This document shows positions 22,590 to 34,234 of a DNA stretch of 64,000 bases, in pieces (the stretch's first letter is position 1; the number at the start of each line of letters is the position of its first letter). The translations under genes and the position numbers were made by a program. The notes beneath the pieces are model-generated. The model was given only the letters and a program-made list of their open reading frames with translations. It ran no database searches and was not told the DNA's origin. The DNA is taken from the NCBI GenBank assembly GCA_029204225.1, contig CM055108.1, positions 11,375,782 to 11,439,781 on the forward strand, written 5' to 3'. Source of the DNA: Diphasiastrum complanatum. Lineage: Eukaryota > Streptophyta > Lycopodiopsida > Lycopodiales > Lycopodiaceae.

Positions 22590-23475
22590 CAAAGTTCTAT
22601 TGCAACCTCAGAAAAGACTGCATCACTTCACAAATCCTCCATTGGCTAGTTGAGTCCTATACCAAGTTAGCCAAAGCCCCTCTTGAACCATATAATTGGT
22701 TCAAGACTGTTTCTGGTGAGCTCAAATGAGCTACTAAGAGCAATACCAAGCAACAATTTGCTGCTGACTCCTTGTTGTCTCTTCTAGCGGCCTCCCACCT
22801 GGAAAACAAAATCCATGGCTTCCACCTAGATTCTATGCTTTCAGTCTATGAAGAAGCACCGGCCGAGTCAACCCACCAGGCCTCTAGTTCACATAGTCGA
22901 CGTCGTCCACGCAGCGAGATCGTCATTCCTGACTCGCCTTCCGCGTGACGACGTCGTACTAGGCATACATCGTCAGCTGCGCTTCAACCCCTACTACTGT
23001 TCGCACTGAACTTCCTATTCCTCCTATCTCTGATGCTTCCCTCGCCTCTGCTTCCACTCAAGAATAGTCTGTGACTATTGGAGCTACCATTCCCATCACA
23101 GATTCCCAGGCCGCTTCATCCCCACACATCGAAGCTATTTCACCAAACACATAGTATTTTATGGATATGTTCAATGATTCCAAATCCCTTGGGGCCTCCA
23201 AAGTTTTTGAAATGCCCCAGAGCCCTGCGCCCTTTGAACTACAATCCCCTAGAAACAAATCCATGACACTACTAAAGGTGTTGAAGATGCATACCAACCA
23301 CTTCAAGATGAAGCCGCAACAGCCACACTTTGGGTCGACCAAGCCATGAAATCACTGAAGTAGTTCGATGCCACTGTGCCTGAGGGCTTTGAGGAAGAAG
23401 ATGTTTTTGAAGAAGAAAAAGTATCGGCACCTATTTCATGCCAACCAAGAATAGTACCGTCAGGTCCTCCTGCTG
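22590..23475 (+). pseudogene. Disordered Ser/Pro-rich coding remnant
   Basis: Protein-like sequence without a known domain. ITSQILHWLVESYTKLAK and QQFAADSLLSLLAA near 22620-22800 are followed by an Arg/Ser-rich piece (HSRRRRPRSE) and a Pro/Ser/Thr-rich stretch. An acidic segment (EGFEEEDVFEEE) lies near 23380-23420. Several TAG stops and frame changes occur. It appears to be the N-terminal part of the coiled-coil protein that follows. Its codon and base use (more C and G) differ from the gypsy part upstream. Confidence 0.45.
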
Positions 23476-24333
23476 TTGCCGCCTCCACGACAAAAGATAT
23501 TTGGTGATGCTCTCAGTTTGGTCTCAAGCCTTGCGCAAGTGATCCAATCTATGCTGGAGAAGAAAAAAGAAATGGAATGGAGAATTTTAGATATGGGATC
23601 CAAAAATACTCTCATCAGCCAGAAGATTGTCCAGCTGGATCGAGAATTGAAGATCGCGAAGTAGCACGAAGACAAATCTAAAGCTGAAAAGAAGATGGCA
23701 TAGCAACAGGTTGATTGCCTCGAAGGATACATCAGCTCCCTGCAGAATGCCCTGACAACCGCATAGGATCAAGTGGACAAGGCCGTGCAGGATGCAAAGC
23801 AACATGTGCAGCTGCTACAAGGTCAATTGTAGATGGCGGAGCAGGATCGCACACGTCTCCAAGGTGAATTGGATGCGACCACCCTTGAGCGTGATGCGTA
23901 TCTTCAGACGCAAATACCAGATCATCCGGTCACTCAGATGGAGATCGCGTATTTGTTTAAGAAAGTGGAAATGTACAAAGTGGCCCTTTAGGGATTTCAA
24001 GGCCACTTTGATAGGTTCAAGAGAGTAGCTTCAATTGAGTTGGAAAAGGCTAAAGAAACCATCAACGTCTATGAAAAAGCAGCCGCCCATGTGTTGGAAG
24101 CTGGACCACAAATCCAAGTACCGGTCATGCCGCAATTCTCCCCTACGTGCCAAGAGGATGTACCAATGGATACAGGGCTGGATTCGGAAGAACCAAACCC
24201 TTATTTACAGGCAGTGCTAGCGGGTCTATCCTCATCAAGGACCACACCGTTATTCAGAAGGCCCATCAGCGTCAACATCCTCATGAGTCCTCGCGTGGTT
24301 GATGGGTCCTTAAGTTCAAGACCTCCGAGATAG
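23476..24333 (+). pseudogene. Coiled-coil protein remnant, family unknown
   Basis: One frame of 286 codons broken only by TAG at 23662, 23701, 23764, 23830 and 23989, and ended by TAG at 24331. Residues about 10-190 are rich in Lys, Glu and Gln with heptad-like spacing (SMLEKKKEMEWRILDM, DRTRLQGELDATTLERDAY, LFKKVEMYKVAL), which indicates a long coiled coil. The tail is acidic then Pro-rich. I know no standard retrotransposon domain like this. It could be an accessory ORF of an Athila/Tat-like element, or a gag-like ORF of another element inserted into pol. Confidence 0.55.
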
Positions 24334-25000
24334 AGGTCGGCAAAGAGTTGGACAACATACCTGCATTGGAAGAGTAGTTGGCATGGAGAGTTACCATTTT
24401 TGAGAAAACTCCGGAATCTATCAGGAGTTATGTGGCCAGCCCTCGCCAATTGCGGGTAGATCCCTATTATGTGCCAATGCCGAGAAGGAATAAATGGAAG
24501 GATTTGGGATTGGCTATGGACAAAATCACAATCCATATGCCCAATTGGCCAATCATTTATCAGCCCTACAGCTAGAAAATATCAATGGATTTTCATCGGG
24601 CCTTACAAGCGTACCAGCAGAAGTATCTACACTCTCCCGCTTGGCAGTGCGACAATTGACACTGTTTGCAAAAGATCTAACTCTGTTGGCATCAGTGGCA
24701 ACTAGATGGGATGATTGCCTTCCTCCTTTGGCATTCGATCCAAATAAGCCAATGGCCTTAGAGAGTATCAAGATTCAGCTGCTGGTTGTTCGACTATATT
24801 TTTGTGCCGCAATGATGGGAGGCTCCTGGGAATCTCGCTTCACATCTTGGATGACCTCAAAGTGGATTGCAGGAGCCCATCGTTGTTTTTTGTCCCATAA
24901 TTTGGATTTCAATACTGCCCGACTCGACTTTATGGAGAAGGTGCAGTACCATTTAATAAAGATTCGTCGCAAAGCTAATAAAATAATCAATTCAAATTAA
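24334..25000 (+). pseudogene. C-terminal continuation of the coiled-coil ORF
   Basis: After a frame change, 24494-25000 is open for 168 codons and looks protein-like, with helices such as STLSRLAVRQLTLFAKDL, VVRLYFCAAMMGGSWE and WMTSKWIAGAHRCFLSHNL. It ends at TAA 24998. No known domain is recognised. It directly abuts a second copy of the E protease-RT linker at 25001. Confidence 0.5.
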
Positions 25001-25222
25001 GCGAAATTTTCTTACTTGATCGAACTTTGGACATGCTGATCACTTTTCCATTAAATAATGAACCTAGCTTGGATATCAACTGATCTAATTTCAGATCCGA
25101 TTGAAGATGATCTAATACATGTTAGTCATGCTTTGACTTACGATGTAGAGGCAGAACTTACGGATAAACAGATTCTCAATCATATGGATCCTACAAGATA
25201 TGGAATTCGAGATATTTGATTC
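25001..25222 (+). pseudogene. Second fragment of the E protease-RT linker
   Basis: This repeats the part of element E at about 21700-21925 (LLDRTLD, DPIEDDLI-VSHALTYD, AELTD-QILNHMDPTR) with many substitutions and a small indel that breaks the frame. It shows that a second E-family copy was here, truncated on both sides. Confidence 0.85.
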
Positions 25223-26985
25223 AGCAAATAGAGGTTCAAAGCCTAAGGAGCGTAGTGCTTCGTCCTTCTTTTTATACCATTGTCTAGCTGCTTGTTTCAG
25301 ACCATAAATGCTTTTATTCATGTGACATTCGTATTCTGGATATTCTTGGTTTACATAACCAAGTGGTTGATCCATGAATAAGTCTTCTTCCAATTCTGCA
25401 TGCAAGAAAGTAGTCTTCTCATCCACAATATGGATTTTCAGATCATGAGCCACTACATACGCGAATAACAAGCGAATTGATGTATGTTTGACTATCGGTG
25501 ATAAACTATCAGTGTAGTCGATTCCATACTTCTGTGAAAATCCTTTAGCAACTAACCTTGCTTTGTATCGAATGTTTTTTCCATCAAGACCTGTTTTGAT
25601 CTTGTAGATCCACTTGCATTTGATTGGTTTTTTGCCATCAGGTATAGGTGCAAGTGTCCATACATTATTCTTATACATGGATGACATTTTGTCGTCCATT
25701 GCTTGAATCCATCGATCTTTATCTAGTCCATCAACAACTTCCTCAAATGTTTGAGGTTCGTCAGAGAACCACAAAATTTGATGGTTGTATTAAAAACATT
25801 CTGACCATACCTTTCTGCTGGTTTTCATTGTCTGTCAGACTTTCTCACAAGTGGTTTTGAGTTCAATTTTGATTCGAGCTCGTCTGCTGGAATTTGAGCT
25901 GGCGGTTCGAGTCTGTCATGCACTCAATCTTGACCTCCCTCTAAATCTGGTAACTCTCTTTTATTTTTTGCTTGTTTTTCTTCTGTCGTCGTTGGTAGCT
26001 CATAATAGTTTTTGAGAATTTCATAGCCGACTAGATCACTGTCTGCTATGTATTTTGTCTCATCAATTTTAACATCTCGAACTTTTATCTTCCCAGTTTT
26101 GGGTACATAGACACAATAATATGACGAATGTAACTCGAATCCTACCAAAAAACCTTGTTCTATTTTTCCATTGAGTTTCTTTCTCAACTTATCTGGTATG
26201 TGCATATACACTACGCATCCAAATGTCCAAACATGTGTTAGATTTGGCTTCGACTTCCACCATATCTCATGAGGAGTTTTATCCGGTATTCCAGATTTCA
26301 GAATACGATTCTGAAGATAATTTGATGTAGGCACTGCTTCTGCCCACAACTATATTGGTGCCTTCGCATTAGCCATCATACACCTTGTAGCTTCCATCAG
26401 TGTACAATTTCTTCGTTCAACTATTCCATTGTGTTGAGCTGTGTATGATGTAGTCTTTGTATGCATAATACCTCGATCAGTACTTAAATTCGTTGGAAAT
26501 GTTCTCACCTCCACGATCTATGCAAATTTGCTTCAGCTTATTCCCTGTCTGCTTCTTAGCCCAGCTCGTATATCAACGAATTTCTCGACAACTTCAGATT
26601 TAGTATGAATAAAGTATGTCACATTGAACTTGCTGAAGTCATCAATAAACGTAATGAAGTACTTTGCATCACCCAATGACAATACTCCAAATGGTCCACA
26701 AATATCTGAATGCACAATTTCCAGTACCTTAGTTGCTTTATAAACATCCTTACTGAAGGTGTTCTAGTCATCTTGCCTTTAAGATTGGATTCCTAGGTAG
26801 TTCGAATATTTCTACTTTTGATTTTGACTCCTTGAATTCTCTGACTTTTGTTGGCTTGGTACAAGGCTTCCATGTTCATGTGACATAGCCTCTTGTGCCA
26901 CAGTACATCTGTTGATTCCCGAGTTTGATTGACTTGTTCGATTCTTGTTAGTATATTTTCTTGTCTTTTAGATTGCTGCTTATTT
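25223..26985 (-). pseudogene. Ty1/copia pol remnant D (preintegrase, integrase, reverse transcriptase)
   Basis: Read right to left: preintegrase ESTDVLWHKRLCHMNMEALY (about 26870-26950), integrase core with MHSDICGPF and FITFIDDFSKF (26600-26715), FGCVVYMHIPD and IEQGFLVGFE (25924-26349), then reverse transcriptase WTLAPIPDGKKPIKCKWIYKIK, KARLVAKGFSQKYGIDYTD, FLHAELEEDLFMDQP and SIYGLKQAARQWYKK (25240-25774). It is cut off near 25222 before YVDD. Stops and frameshifts lie near 25790-25920, 26350-26530 and 26740-26800. It is related in sequence to the A/B/C family. LTRs are not found. Confidence 0.87.
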
Positions 26986-27150
26986 TAACTAGTTTTTGCA
27001 CAGTCTGCATATTTGAACTGTTTGTCGCACAGTTCGCATTTTGATAAAAAGGCAACAGTAGGTCTTAAATGACCCAAGATTTTGTTTTAGCCAACCTTTG
27101 GCTTTTTTGGCTTTTTCGCCACATACTCAGAACGCCGACACTCTAGGGTG
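26986..27150. other. Short non-coding junction
   Basis: Separates copia D from the LTR of copia C. No feature identified. Confidence 0.4.
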
Positions 27151-27658
27151 AGGACAAATTATCGGCTCGGGTGTGAGGTTTTCAAAGTACCATGATCCAC
27201 CGCCGCCATGCAATGTCAACGAAAACGTACATAAACGGATGCTTAGCTTAAACTTAGCTAATCAATCTTGTAATCTAATCCAGCATAATATATGTATTGG
27301 ATCAGAGAATATAGAGATATACACAGAAAGAGAATCCTGAACGTGACACTCAGTGAGGTGCGTATCAAGGAAGCAAGATAAATCTAGCAGTAGCTAGTTT
27401 CTTTCGTGAGGAGAGAACACCTCTCTCACGCCGACGCGCTAATCTAGAAAACAGACAACACTCAAGAAAGAAATCCCATTGTAAACTCGATTTTGATAAT
27501 ATAGACGAGTATATCTTTTTTTGTTCAATGCGCAATCTGTGAATGCTGTGACGCTTGTTCAATTTTATCAATAAATATATTTTTGCTGTTATTAGACATT
27601 ATCTGCTATACATAAATTCATTGTCAAAATCCTCGTCGACAACAAGAGATTTTCAACA
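27151..27658 (+). repeat. 5' LTR of copia C (left end approximate)
   Basis: The right end is fixed at ...TTTTCAACA (27658), before the primer site. It shares the CGCCGACGCGCTA block with the LTR of copy A. The left end is not resolved; no TG terminus with a matching target duplication was found. Confidence 0.6.
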
Positions 27659-27705
27659 GTGGTATCAGAGCCATAAGGCTTAATCAGAGCCACGTTAGTA
27701 AGATA
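27659..27705 (+). other. Copia C primer-binding site and leader
   Basis: GTGGTATCAGAGCC begins at 27659, and a second ATCAGAGCC lies near 27684. This echoes the repeated motif in the leaders of copies A and B. The gag ATG is at 27706. Confidence 0.85.
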
Positions 27706-28795
27706 ATGGCTTCCATTCACAACATCCAATCAAAGATATGCACAGTACTTGAAGCAGATGGATCAAACTTTCTTGCTTGGAAAGTGAAGACATTGCCTAT
27801 CCTAAGAGGAGAAGTGTTATGGCCGTGGGTGGATGGCACCAAAGAGATGCCAGCTAGCACAGGCAAAGATCTTCAATAATGGAAAGAGAAGAACAACAAA
27901 GTAGTAGTTGTCATCTCCTCTTCCATCGAAGACAACATTACCCTTGACCTCACATCAATCTCTAATGCTAGAGAGATGTGGGATACACTCATCAACAGAT
28001 TTCAGACCAAGTCATGAAATCAGATAATGCATCTAGAAGATCAGCTAACCTATCTCAAATGGGATGGCAAAGATCTCACCAGCTTCATTAGGAAGATGAA
28101 GAACCTGTTCCTATCGCTACACAACGCTGGAGCAGGACACACAGTCTTGCAAGAAAATCAGCTCAGTTACCTGCTACGCTCCTTATCACGATCGTTCCAA
28201 ACAACCCAGACATTGCTGACTAAATATCCGAATATGACCTTTGACAAGGCAGTCATTGACATCAACGAAGAAGTTGAAGCTAGAGAGCACTACGACAACA
28301 AGAATGAGTCTGATCAAGCTCTCTACAACAACAGAGACCAGTCAAAGAAGAAGGCTCAACCTAAGAGAGAGTCGACAAGGAGATCAGATCAGAACCAACA
28401 GAAGTAGAAAACTCAAGAAGGTAGATTGAAAGAAAGGAACAGGCAGAAAGGCAACGACAAATGCAGACGTGATGACCACACAGTGTATAAATACTGGCTG
28501 AATCTGAAGATTGAGTGCATACATTGTCACAAGAAAGGTCATGCAACCATCAATTGCTACAACAATCCAAGAAACAAGAAGATGCAGAGCAGGAAGGAAA
28601 GCACAAACAACAAATCATACGTGGAGGAGTTCGAATTTTCAAGGATGGCTGAAGACCAAGCTAGCAGAAGTCCTACTGCTTATTTGTGCACTGATATATG
28701 TGCAATATCCACATCTGATGTTCAAGACATAGTCCTTGACTCAGGAGCCACGTCACACTTTGTGACGACAAGGCACATGATTGTCGACTTTTGAC
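27706..28795 (+). pseudogene. Copia C gag-protease
   Basis: ATG at 27706 (MASIHNIQSKIC), the same family as A and B. UBN2-type gag (PWVDGT, EDNITLDL, LEDQLTYLKWDGKDLTSFIRKM) is interrupted by TAA near 27877 and TGA near 28015, and by TAG at 28405. The first zinc knuckle is damaged. The second is complete (CIHCHKKGHATINC, about 28520-28560). The protease site VLDSGATSHFVT lies at about 28733-28768. The frame stops near 28793 and is followed by the ILGDG segment with further lesions up to about 28910. Confidence 0.9.
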
Positions 28796-28910
28796 AAACC
28801 GACTCCTCCAGATATATCATTCTAGGAGATGGATTGTGACACGAGGTGAGCGGCACTGGAGCACCTTGGCTCAACACCAATGGAAGAGATAAAACATTGG
28901 ACGACGTCCT

Positions 28911-29819
28911 TTGTATGTGCCGACACTACAGAAGGATTTGCTATTAGTTGCTAGGATAGCAGATGCATGCATGCATGTGACATTCACAGATCAGACATGC
29001 AATGTGGTTGATGCCAGCTCTAGTACGCTCATCACACAAGGCAAACAAAGAGAAAACCTGTATCACTTGAAGGTACGCCTATCGATAGAGCAAGCTCACC
29101 AAGTCCATGAGTCTACAGACGTTCTGTGGTATAGGAGACTATGCCACATGAACCTGTTGGCATTGTACAAAGCAAGCCAAAGTAATGCATTCACAGGAGT
29201 GAACATCAAAGATGTAAACCTGACATCTTGTGACACATGCAACAAAGGGAAGATGTCACATACTCCTTTTACGAAGGATTCCTTCAGAGCAACGGAACTT
29301 CTAGAGCTGATACATTTAGACATCTGCAGACCCTTTGAGGTACTGTCTATCGGAGGATCAACATACTACATCACCTTTATTGATGATTACAGAAAGCTTG
29401 TCGTTGTCTACTTCATCCACAACAAATCTCAAGCTCTTGACAAGTTTACAGAATATGTAAAATGGGCTGAGAAGTGGACCAAAAAGAAAGTCAAGCAGAT
29501 CATGACTAACAGAGGAGGAGAATACATCTCCAACCGATTTGCCAACTTCTGTAAAAGTCAAGGTATTCTTCACATGAAGACAACAGCCTACACATCACAG
29601 CATAATGGTGTAGCGAAGAGGAAGAACAGAAGTCTCATGGAAGCTGCAAGATCCATGATGGCCTACTCAAAGGCATCAAGATCACTATGGGCTAAGGCAA
29701 TAGCTATAGTCGCCTACCTGCAGAATAGGACAGACAAGTCAAGCATTGCTCATACTACCCCACATGAGGTATGGTGGAGAAGCAAGTCAAATCTGGCTCA
29801 TGTTTGAATCTTCGGATGT
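28911..29819 (+). pseudogene. Copia C preintegrase and integrase (truncated)
   Basis: Open for 298 codons. YVPTLQKDLLLVARIADA leads to LWYRRLCHMN...CDTCNKGKM, an intact HHCC zinc-binding domain (about 29128-29255). The integrase core follows with LIHLDICRPF (first Asp kept), MTNRGGEY (second catalytic Asp is Asn) and QHNGVAKRKNRS (catalytic Glu is Lys). Both changes are G to A on this strand. The frame stops after SNLAHV and the sequence leaves the family after IFGC near 29819, where another element's DNA begins. Reverse transcriptase and the 3' LTR are missing. Confidence 0.9.
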
Positions 29820-31495
29820 GTGAGGGAGATAATCACAAGTCAAGAAGAAGAGAAGTATGTGAAGAGTTCAAAGTAGGATGTACTTTGAATGATGTCATCA
29901 TGAATGATAGTGAGCAAAAATCATTATCATATGATCCATTACCTAAAATATTGAGTAGAAGTTCTTGTTTGAAAAAAGAGAGTACTTCAATCATCCTTAT
30001 GTTGAAGGTACTAATCATTTTTTTCATGGCTTCTAATGTCTTTGAGGTTTCTACTTCTTATGATGCAATCATTAAGAGGGAGTCTTATGAAGGAAAGAGC
30101 AATGGGAGATTGGTTCTTGGGAAGATCCAAGGCATGGATCTCACATCTCTTCATCAACTCAAAGAATTCTATGATCATGAATTGATCACTCATGATTGAG
30201 ATGGCAAAAGGTTGATTGGAGCAGACTACATGGAGCAAATCGAAAGGCAATTTTTTCAAGGCAAGAGAGATCTCATTGGTGAGCTTATGGAGATTTTTTA
30301 TGGACTCAAGAGGGCTGGATTTATTAGATTTGATACTCATCTTCACTACTGTACTTCATATTGGATGAAAATTTTGAAATCTATCTTTTGATTTTGATGG
30401 TACCACCAATGACATTATTTTCACTAACCTTTGTGGAAATTCAAGATCAACCATTGATGAGATCTTGTTGATCTAGATCATATGTTTGAGAGGGAGTATT
30501 TCCAGAGGTTCAGGTTTGAAGATATTCATATCTTTGATGATCAAGAGAAAGGTAAGCGTGTGGAAGCAACTCACTTTGCTTACTCACACATTTTGGAGGA
30601 TCTTCTTGTGTAGATGATGCTATGCAAGTGGAAATTGGTTCTCATGGTTTTCATGTTGGAGAATCAAGTAATGGATTTGGAAAAGAGGTCTTAGTCTATG
30701 ACTTTGATGGTCAAGTGGAAGATCAAGAGGTTGGTCTCAAAGGGCTTCAACAACACAAAAGGAAAGGTGACAATTTGGAGCTAGTCAAGAGCATCAAATG
30801 AAGGTCAATAGGAAAAGATGTTATGGATCTGTTTTTGCAGGAGTATTTAAAATCAAGTAACGTAAAAGGAGAAGCAAGGAAGTGTTGTTCAAGTTTACTT
30901 TACTTCTTCTATCTCATGTTTGAGCTATTTCATGTGAATGTGTGCAAATTGTCAAGATATGGACAAACTAGCTACATTGTCTTGCAATGTCTTATTGTTG
31001 GAGTTGTACTAGCATTCTTGGCTGGTTTTGCTGATGGAAATGAAGCCATTGGAGGTTCATTATGTCACTCATTCATGGAAAAGTCATCAAGTGTTGATGA
31101 TCTCTTGTGGCAAGATGGAGATGGAGGCTCATTCATGGAGTTTTATGGTGGAGACATATCAAGAAAGGACAAAGTTGGAGGAGACAAGGAAGCAAATGGC
31201 CATCACTCACATTTATTGTTTGGTTGTTATAATTTTCCAAAGATTTCAAAGTTTGAAATATGGAGGAATCATTTCATTCACATTCTATTTGGTTCTTCAT
31301 GTTTTAGTTACATCTTGATGTGTAAAATTGATGTAAGAAATAGTGAAGCATCCAATTTGGACACTATTCTCTATCTCAATTACAAAAGATACTTTAGAAC
31401 CTTAGAAAGGAGATCTATACTTAGGATGGAGATCATTCTAAAGTTGGATCAAAGTAGTATGGTTAAAACTATGCCAAAACTAGTTGAGGAGGGAG
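29820..31495 (+). pseudogene. F2 element internal region, unidentified protein remnants
   Basis: This is the internal DNA upstream of the F2 3' LTR. Protein-like pieces exist: 29820-30199 (KVGCTLNDVIMND, KESYEGKSNGRLVLG-like), about 30480-30615 (HMFEREYFQRFRFEDIHIFDD) and the 226-codon frame 30823-31500. The last contains one hydrophobic segment (IVLQCLIVGVVLAFLAGFA, a possible membrane helix), a Gly/Asp-rich part, and basic ends. None matches gag, protease, RT or integrase as I know them. F2 may be a non-autonomous element with a private ORF, or these may be captured host sequences. The end of the last frame overlaps the purine tract TTGAGGAGGGAG (31484-31495). Confidence 0.5.
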
Positions 31496-32135
31496 TGTGA
31501 GAGATTTCAACAAGTTTAGTCATATTTTGCTAAATTGTCAATTGAGGCCAAAAATCATTTTAGACTTAGAGATAAACTTTTAAAAGTTATATTAGTTTAA
31601 AATGCATTCAATAAACACTTTTTGAAAGTGTGGGAAAGTTGGTAGTCACGTTTGAGAGAGATTCAAATTTGAACTTTGGGTACATTGAATCTAGACCCAA
31701 AAATAGTAGGGTTTACATTTTGGAGGGAAAGCCAAGTGGCCAAATAGGGTTTGGACCTGTTATAAAAGGATGTAACTTGTGGAGAGACACATCTCTCTTA
31801 TCTCTCTCATTTCATCATTATACATGGTCCTCTTTGGGTTCTACTACTCATTGGTGCACTCTCATGATGTTATCTTGCAATTCTATGTGTAGAATGATCA
31901 TTTATTGCTATTTTTGGTTTCACACGTGTGAAATACAATCGGGTACTGTAATTGTAATGACAACAACCATATTTTATGTTTTGGTTCGTGTTTGATCAGT
32001 ATCCCTTATGGCTTGTATCTCATTTGGTATGTAGATGCTGATTTTTCTACATTGGCAGGATTGTTGGTTTGCTCCTTATTGTAACTTAAGATCAAGGACA
32101 TAGATTGGATCTTGAATGATCTGAAATCCGTCACA
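31496..32135 (+). repeat. F2-family 3' LTR
   Basis: 640 bp starting TGTGAGAGATTTCAAC and ending ATCCGTCACA, preceded by a polypurine tract. TATAAAAG lies at 31761-31768. A perfect CACACGTGTG palindrome is near 31921. It is homologous to the split LTR at 5175-5814/10358-10475. Confidence 0.88.
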
Positions 32136-34234
32136 GAGACCTTCTAACAATAATTGGTGGTGGGTTCAGTGGTGCTCCTTGTTCGGCCATAATTGCAAAT
32201 TATGTCAATCAGACAATGAGATTTAACTAATAAAACATTAAGAAAAACAAATCACATAACAATGAAAAAGTTAGGAAAATAGCAACATTCTCATAATAGC
32301 ATCAGCAAATGGAAAATAAGCAAATGAGGATGCAAATTGATAGAGTCTCCTCCTCTCTATTAAGCATGAAAATGGAGTACAAGAGGTGCCTTTTTATTTT
32401 TGGGGAAGCCCTTGCCCTTGTGCTTCTATTGGCCACTTCATTGAGGCAAGGATTGAAATCCTAGCCCTTCAGAGAAAAAACAACTAAATCTAGGGTGCAC
32501 AAAGAAGCACATTCTACCTACCACCAATTTGACTTTGTCTAATAATTTGAAACTTAGCAGCTTAGACTTTGGGCCTTCTACATTAATTTATTTACATGGC
32601 CCAAGTCTATGTCATTCCATGGTACAATATTTTACAAGTGCTCGTTGGGTTATGGACTAGCTCATAGGATGCCACGACCCTCGCCCATATTTTTCTATTT
32701 TGTTGGGCTCATACCCTGAACCAAATAACAAATGGATTTCTTTGTTAGTAATACCTTTATAATAATCACTAACCATCGGTCTACAGATCACTCTGCTTTT
32801 CATTTGCAAATTCCAGAGATTTAATCCAAATCCAATTGCAACACATAGATGATTCCATAAATGGATTATTATCCGATTGCCATTACCTCTTCTCTTGGAA
32901 TCTTCGATTCCTCGAAATTCTAAATGAACCATGGGGAAAGGAACCAAAATTTTCAGAGACAGTTTAAAAATCTGAAGCCTAATTTCCATGTTGTGGGTAT
33001 TATCTATATAAACTGAATTTCTCTAAAAAAATCTATGCAACCAGTTGATCCCATGAAAGTCTTATTCCTATCACTTCATCTCTCCCATTTTAAAAGAAAG
33101 TCCATAATTTTCATTAAAAAGGTCTCCAGTAGACAATGTATAAAATATTAAAAGATCATAAAAAAAAAAAAATCAGTAATGAGCATTCAACACTATTACA
33201 AACTAGACTTTTCTCCATAAACATGGTGAACAAAAAAAAAAATGACATGGAAACCCACTTTTTATAGTTTTATAATTTCATTTAAAAAAATGCATATATT
33301 TAAAATGCTTTGCAAATTTTATATTTCCATGCTAAAAAAAAATTATCTTTTGTGAAAAACTAATATATTACTAAAAAAAACTAGATATAAAATTTTAACA
33401 ACATATTGAATTTTTCACATATTTTAAATTAATTAGTAATAAATAGAACCATTAAATATAATAATACTAAAATTAACAAAAAAAATTATTTTACTTATTT
33501 GAGATATTATCTGATAACAAATATTTTAAAATATTAAAATGTTTTTGTATGAAATAATTTTGCATAAATACAATATAAATTCAAATTAATATTTTAAAAA
33601 AACTTTAATTTTTTAAAGTAATAATTTATACATTATTCAAAAATATTTCACAATTTAGGTCTACAACATAAAAATTTCAATTATAAAAACGTTTACTTAA
33701 ACATAGATCTAAAATTACATGACTTTTGAAAATATTAAAATTATTTAAAAAGAATTTTGTTCTTAATATCATGATAATTAATAGCTTGAAATTTTATTAA
33801 AAAATTTGTATACTTTAAAAGAAGAAATATAATAACAATTTTAGTAATATTTATTAATTTTTTGAAAATATGATTTTTGAACAAATTCAAAACAATATTG
33901 TCATTCTAGAACAAAATTCATTAAAATAATCATTTAATAATTTACCTTGCAAAGTAACAATGAAAAATAAATTTTAAAATGTTGAAAAATATTTCAAGAA
34001 GCAAATAGTATTAAAAAATGTAAATGAATTTAAAAATTTCATGTCAAAAAAGTTTGATATTCATATGCTCAAAATAGTCAGATGAGTACACTATTCCCAA
34101 AAGTTATTAAGGTAATTGATATCTTTGGGCTTTTTTGGAGGAGTCTTAGTAGAAATAATGACAACCTCTTTCCGGTTTCCTCTACAGTTACAACATTGTA
34201 ATCTTGAACTGATACATCTGTAAACTCCCCTGTG
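32136..34234. other. Non-coding, extremely AT-rich from about 33,000
   Basis: No gene seen. From about 33,100 to 34,080 the sequence is almost entirely A and T with frequent poly-A runs. At 34,090-34,230 minus-strand protein-like sequence reappears in shifting frames (VQDYNVVTVEETGK, then VVIISTKTPPKKPK). It is probably the decayed C-terminal tail of the methyltransferase gene next to it. Confidence 0.6.

Noticed and set aside
23058-23342. 94-codon minus-strand frame within the element E region
   Set aside because: It is antisense to the Ser/Pro-rich plus-strand remnant and has no domain.
32657-32989. 110-codon minus-strand frame as a gene
   Set aside because: No domain and no homologous copy nearby; the flanks are AT-rich non-coding DNA.
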